DNA from: UBA2377 sp964525935 | GTDB taxonomy: Bacteria; Verrucomicrobiota; Verrucomicrobiia; Opitutales; Opitutaceae | Reading direction: 5' to 3' | Length of the DNA: 64,000 nucleotides | NCBI GenBank assembly: GCA_964525935.1 | Contig: CAZGJZ010000001.1 | Coordinates: forward strand, 558,001 to 622,000 | In this document: piece by piece, positions 60,212-64,000 of the stretch | How the letters are laid out: each line of letters opens with the position of its first letter | How positions within the stretch are numbered: position 1 is the stretch's first letter | Notes under the pieces: model-generated | What the model was told of the DNA's origin: nothing | Databases searched by the model: none | Seen by the model: the letters and a program-made list of their open reading frames with translations, nothing else | Made by a program: the position numbers and the translations under genes

Positions 60212-60775
60212 TCAGGGCCAGAGCCAGCAGAACACGGCGCCGGAGGCTAGTCCGTAGAGCGCGGCGTCGATGAGATACTTCACACTCGTGGACCACGGGC
60301 GCATCGTCCAGATCGACTCGGTGATTGTGCCGAAACCGAGGCCGATGAAGGTGATCACGCCAACCAGTTTGGCGGCGCTGCACGCATGGCGGGCGTCGAG
60401 GCCGTAGATGCGAGCGGCAATGTAGGCGGCGATTGCTGAGACGATCAGCGCCCAGACAAACCACTGGCCGAGAAATTTCCCGAGGACAGGCATACCGGAT
60501 GGTCCGATGGTGACGTGGCCGACCGGACCTTCGCGGTATTTCTGCTTCATGGCTTCACTGCCCCAATCCTTCGAATCGGTGCAATAGGGGACAACATAAC
60601 GACCGGGCTGGGGTTTGCCCGCATTGATGGCGGCACGCACGTCGTCCTCGTTGGCAAAGCCCTTGTAGTCGGACGTGTGCCAGCCCTTGAGGACCATGTG
60701 GAGGATGGAGCTGATAATGAACACGACCACTGCGCTGAGCAGGATCGGCAACCAGAGGGCAAGGAGAGCATTCAT
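60212..60775 (-). CDS. Hypothetical inner-membrane protein
   Basis: The 187-residue protein has four hydrophobic segments: one at the N-terminus (LLALWLPILLSAVVVFIISS), one near the middle (FVWALIVSAIAAYIAARIYG) and two at the C-terminus (LVGVITFIGLGFGTITESIW, AALYGLASGAVFCWLW). A charged cytoplasmic part lies between the first two. No family is named. The start is ATG 60775; longer frames on this strand lie in the opposite ABC permease gene. Confidence 0.8.
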   Translation of the reverse strand: MNALLALWLPILLSAVVVFIISSILHMVLKGWHTSDYKGFANEDDVRAAINAGKPQPGRYVVPYCTDSKDWGSEAMKQKYREGPVGHVTIGPSGMPVLGKFLGQWFVWALIVSAIAAYIAARIYGLDARHACSAAKLVGVITFIGLGFGTITESIWTMRPWSTSVKYLIDAALYGLASGAVFCWLWP

Positions 60776-60949
60776 GGGGCTAAGTATTGGGGTTGATGCT
60801 AAACGGGGCTCCGGATCGTTCGCACAAACACGGCGAGGGCGAAAGCCGGAAATCCGGGCCTTTGCCCGCCGGTCGATGGACAATCGCTGATTGCCGGGTG
60901 AGCGAACGGTTGTAACCTTTCGACGGGTCGGCGTGTTATCATCCCATCC

Positions 60950-63445
60950 ATGGCTTCCTCCACTGATTCCGCGTCCGGTTCGGCTGGCATGCTGTCCGGC
61001 ATTTTCGGCGATTTGCGTCACTCGCTCCGCCTGCTCTGGAAAGGCAAGGGCCTTTCGGCCACCACGCTGCTGACGCTCGCGCTCTGCATCGGCGCTACGA
61101 CGGCGATTTTCTCGACGGTGTATTCGCTGATGCTCAAGCCGCTGCCGTTCCCTGAGCCGGCGCGCATCGTCGAACTCTACACCTCCGCCGCGAAGTCCGG
61201 CCTTCACCAGATGCCGGCCAACGTCCCAATCTACGTCGACTACGCGAAGAACGCGACGTCCTACGAGACCATCGCACTGTGGTCCTTTGGCCAACAGATG
61301 TTCGGTGAGGACGATGCGCCGGTGCGGCTGGCGATGGCCAGCGCGACAGCGGATATTTTTCGGATTTTGCGGGTGCAGCCGCTGCTGGGTGAGTTTTTCA
61401 CCAAGGAGCAAAACGTGCCCGGCGCCGACAAGGTCGTCGTGCTGACGCAGTCCTTCTGGCAGAGCCAATTTTCCGAGGATACGGCCATCGTGGGTAAGAC
61501 AGTCCGGATCGGCGGCGAGAGCTACAAGGTCATCGGCGTGGCGCCGCGCCTGTTCGAGGCGTGGGATGCACGGGTAAAGTATGTCGTCCCGTTGTCCTGG
61601 AAGCCGGAACAGGAAGATCCCCGGCGGCGTTACGGCGTGGGCATCCAGTTGTTTGGTCGCCTCAAGCCGGGAGTGGAAGCCGGACAGGCTGACGCCGAGG
61701 CGAAGACATTGGAGAAACGCTACGTGGAGGCGGCTCCGCCACAGGTGAAGAGTTTCACGGAGCGTTCGGGCATGACGATGAATGTGGGCGGCGTGCAGGC
61801 GCAGCGCATTGAGCCGGTCCGCTCCACCTTGCTGATGTTGCAGGGCGGCGTCGCTTTCGTGCTGCTCATCGGTTGCGTCAACGTGGCCAATCTGCAGCTC
61901 GTGCGCGCCAACGCACGGCAGGCGGAACTCGCCATCCGCTCGGCGCTGGGCGCGGGCCGCGGGGTCATTGCGCGGCAGCTTATTTTGGAGAGCCTCATGC
62001 TCACCTGTCTCGGCGCGGTGCTCGGCCTCGCGCTGGCGTGGGGCGCGCTGCACGTGAGTAATTTCTATCTGGCAAAAATGCTCCCGCAGGCGCTACCGGC
62101 GACCCTGGATCTGCGCGTGCTGGGCTTTGCGGTGGGGTTGACGGTCGTGATCGGCGTGCTGATCGGACTGATCCCGGTGTATCACGTGCTCCGCACGAAT
62201 CTCGCGGAGATCATTCAAAGCAGCTCGCGCAGCGCGTCCTCGGGGCGCGGAGTGCGGACACTCAGCAACATCCTCATCGTGGTGCAGGTGGCAGTGGCGC
62301 TCATGCTGCTCACGGGCGCAGGCTTGTTGATCCACAGTTTTGCCAAGGCACTCAAGGTCGACCCTGGATTCAATCCGAACGGTGTAGTGACCGCTCGCAT
62401 CGTTGTTCCGGTCGCGCACCGTGCCGATGCGGAGTCCTCGGTGAAATTTCAGGAGCGGCTGCGGCTGGCGCTGCATGAGCTGCCAGGGGTGAGTTCCTCG
62501 GCATTGTCGTTTGCCACACCATTCCAGGGTAATCTGCCGATTAATGCCTTCACCTTGGAGGAAGACACGTTGCCGCCTGGATCATCACAACCGGGGGCCT
62601 ACCGGGTGGTGGTTTCGCCCGGCTATCGGGAGACACTGGGACTGAAATTGATGGAAGGCCGCTTTTATGAAGAGGCGGACAGCGATCCCAAACGGAATTT
62701 CTTTGTCGTCGACGAAAGCTTTGCGCGGAAATTTTTCCCGAACCGCTCGGCAATCGGTGGACGCTTTAGCTTTGGCCAGCGTCCAGAAAAGCCTGAGGAC
62801 TGGCCCACCATCATCGGGGTCGTGCGTGACATCCCGCACAACGGGGTGGAGGAGAAGAGCGGAAATCCGTTCATCTACCAAATTTTGAGAAAAGACGGCC
62901 GGCCCGCGGGACTGACGATTTTCCTCCGGACCAACAGGTCCGCCGAAGAACTGATTCCGGCGCTGCGTGCGAAACTGCGGACGCTCGATCCCACGATTTT
63001 CCTCTACGACACCGGGACGCTGACGCAGGCCGTCGGCTCTTCGTTCGACAACCGGCGCGCCGTCATGCTGCTGCTCGCAGCCTTCGCCGCACTGGCGCTG
63101 TTTCTCTCATCGCTGGGAATCTATGGCGTGCTGGCCTACGACGTTTCGCAGCGCACCCGGGAGATCGGCATTCGCGGCGCGATCGGCGCTTCAGGTGATC
63201 AAATCGTCGGCATGATCCTCAAGCAGGGCCTGTGGAAAGCCGGCCTCGGCGTTGTGATTGGATTGGTCGGCGCGTTTCTACTCAGCCGCTACATGACAAG
63301 CCTGCTGTTCGGCGTGACCCCAACCGACCCGCTGGTTTACGCCGTGGTCTCAGCCGTGCTGATCGCCGTGGCACTATTGGCGAGTTATCTCCCAGCCCGC
63401 CGCGCGGCGAAGATCGACCCGCTTGTGGCGTTGCGGGATGAGTGA
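60950..63445 (+). CDS. ADOP-type FtsX/MacB-family permease
   Basis: The 831-residue inner-membrane protein has the ADOP layout: an N-terminal transmembrane segment (TTLLTLALCIGATTAIFSTV), a large periplasmic MacB-type domain, a cluster of three helices with GCVNVANLQLVRANARQAELA, a second periplasmic domain, and three C-terminal helices (AFAALALFLSSLGIYGVLAY, GIRGAIGASGDQIVGMIL). The family is known as acidobacterial duplicated orphan permeases. No ATPase gene is adjacent, so it must use one from elsewhere or none. Cargo unknown. Confidence 0.92.
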   Translation: MASSTDSASGSAGMLSGIFGDLRHSLRLLWKGKGLSATTLLTLALCIGATTAIFSTVYSLMLKPLPFPEPARIVELYTSAAKSGLHQMPANVPIYVDYAKNATSYETIALWSFGQQMFGEDDAPVRLAMASATADIFRILRVQPLLGEFFTKEQNVPGADKVVVLTQSFWQSQFSEDTAIVGKTVRIGGESYKVIGVAPRLFEAWDARVKYVVPLSWKPEQEDPRRRYGVGIQLFGRLKPGVEAGQADAEAKTLEKRYVEAAPPQVKSFTERSGMTMNVGGVQAQRIEPVRSTLLMLQGGVAFVLLIGCVNVANLQLVRANARQAELAIRSALGAGRGVIARQLILESLMLTCLGAVLGLALAWGALHVSNFYLAKMLPQALPATLDLRVLGFAVGLTVVIGVLIGLIPVYHVLRTNLAEIIQSSSRSASSGRGVRTLSNILIVVQVAVALMLLTGAGLLIHSFAKALKVDPGFNPNGVVTARIVVPVAHRADAESSVKFQERLRLALHELPGVSSSALSFATPFQGNLPINAFTLEEDTLPPGSSQPGAYRVVVSPGYRETLGLKLMEGRFYEEADSDPKRNFFVVDESFARKFFPNRSAIGGRFSFGQRPEKPEDWPTIIGVVRDIPHNGVEEKSGNPFIYQILRKDGRPAGLTIFLRTNRSAEELIPALRAKLRTLDPTIFLYDTGTLTQAVGSSFDNRRAVMLLLAAFAALALFLSSLGIYGVLAYDVSQRTREIGIRGAIGASGDQIVGMILKQGLWKAGLGVVIGLVGAFLLSRYMTSLLFGVTPTDPLVYAVVSAVLIAVALLASYLPARRAAKIDPLVALRDE

Positions 63446-63468
63446 CGCATTGGCCGTCGCGAGTAGCC

Positions 63469-64000
63469 TCAATGCTGTGACGAAGGGATTGTTGGCGCGG
63501 TGATGCGGAGGTTGCGAATGATGAGGTGGCTTCGCACGGTGCGGATCGCGAACCAGCCCTGAATGAGTGGAGTTGGGTCGCGGAAAGAGAAAATCAGTTC
63601 CCCGTCGCGCCAGTATTCCGCGATCCCTTCGCGCGCGACGAGGCGGATGCGGTAGGTGTGATTAGGCACGAGGAGAAAGGGCTGGGCGCGGAGGTCATGC
63701 TGCGGGAGGAGCGGACGCGCGGCGGTGCCATCGTAGCGTCGAAAGCGGGTGGTTGAGTTGTCGTTGGCACCATAGCCGACGTAGTAGGTGAGAAGCGAAT
63801 CGTAGTCGGAAAATTTCCCGCTGCGTCCGCCGGGGAGCGTGTCGGGAATTCGCGGATCGCAAGCCATCCAGAAGCAGTTGAGGTCGGAGAGACGGTCGTG
63901 CGGGCCGCCGGCGGTCACGACCGAGGCGTCGTAGGTGATTTCGACGGGAGCGGTGAGTTTTTGGCGGAGCCAGACGGTCACTCCGTTGGTATCTTCGATA
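63469..64000 (-). CDS. DUF6250 domain protein, N-terminus beyond the window
   Basis: The visible part is about 177 residues and continues past the right edge with no start needed. It has LNCFWMACDPR, GRSGKFSDYD, YYVGYGANDNSTTRFRRYDG and AEYWRDGELIF...WFAIRTVRSH, matching DUF6250, a concanavalin-like domain common next to polysaccharide lyases and glycoside hydrolases. A polysaccharide-utilisation role is likely. The stop is TGA-side at 63469. Confidence 0.84.
   Translation of the reverse strand, partial: IEDTNGVTVWLRQKLTAPVEITYDASVVTAGGPHDRLSDLNCFWMACDPRIPDTLPGGRSGKFSDYDSLLTYYVGYGANDNSTTRFRRYDGTAARPLLPQHDLRAQPFLLVPNHTYRIRLVAREGIAEYWRDGELIFSFRDPTPLIQGWFAIRTVRSHLIIRNLRITAPTIPSSQH

Overview
The window looks like ordinary chromosome from a GC-rich Gram-negative bacterium, most likely a member of the Verrucomicrobiota and probably the Opitutaceae. 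That placement is an inference from a tight six-gene prepilin-like cassette of the kind common in this phylum, an ADOP-type orphan permease, DUF6250 and alpha/alpha-toroid carbohydrate genes at the two edges, intergenic palindromes resembling those of Opitutus-like genomes, and an Ada-AlkA fusion next to Ogt. No insertion sequence, prophage, CRISPR array, rRNA gene or replication origin was seen. Genes are dense, many overlap by 4 bases (ATGA or GTGA), and clear Shine-Dalgarno sequences are rare.

Layout. 1-3.0 kb: an edge-truncated alpha/alpha-toroid protein and rho, both leftward. 3.1-5.2 kb: acetyl-CoA synthetase with its own promoter and strong terminator. 5.2-9.9 kb: six co-directional pseudopilin genes (two GspG-like, then GspH-, I-, J- and K-like), followed by a CAU tRNA. 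10-14.6 kb leftward: TPR protein, PP2C phosphatase, DinG helicase, Gfo/Idh oxidoreductase. 14.7-17.5 kb: P1B-4 metal ATPase and an L,D-transpeptidase. 17.5-24.8 kb rightward: asd, tRNA-Val, ilvN, ilvC, terminator, hemC, hemD, DegT aminotransferase, trpF and a ceramidase-like CREST membrane protein. 24.8-26.7 kb leftward: DNA-alkylation repair pair. 26.9-31.5 kb: YqeY, beta-propeller, GreB, Ski2-like helicase. 31.6-42 kb: ffh, an aminotransferase-der-mutarotase-fmt run, LysM protein, parB, secG, LolA-like, HAD, response regulator. 42-49.8 kb: MsmX/UgpC-type ATPase, tandem ribbon-helix-helix protein, aspartate aminotransferase, phosphatidylserine synthase, ferritin-like protein, lipoprotein, esterase, YjdM, candidate PD-(D/E)XK nuclease. 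49.8-64 kb: a 1403-residue hybrid histidine kinase, AqpZ, an ECF41 sigma operon, DUF2235 hydrolase, DTW protein, glycine-zipper lipoprotein, truncated globin, ADOP permease and an edge-truncated DUF6250 protein.

The most checkable regulatory signal is the ECF41 unit at 55.2-56.94 kb. A TGTCACA-16 nt-CGTC promoter lies immediately before an epimerase-type COE gene, which is followed by the ECF41 sigma gene carrying all three family signature motifs. Together they suggest an autoregulated operon whose first gene may be translated from a leaderless message. Other structural curiosities are an L,D-transpeptidase gene that shares a 4-base palindrome with its neighbour at each end (CTAG stops, CATG starts), strong terminators placed right before or inside the start of the next co-directional gene, a Rho with an altered primary RNA-binding site, and three different intergenic repeats that share a terminal TGGTTTAA-like box.
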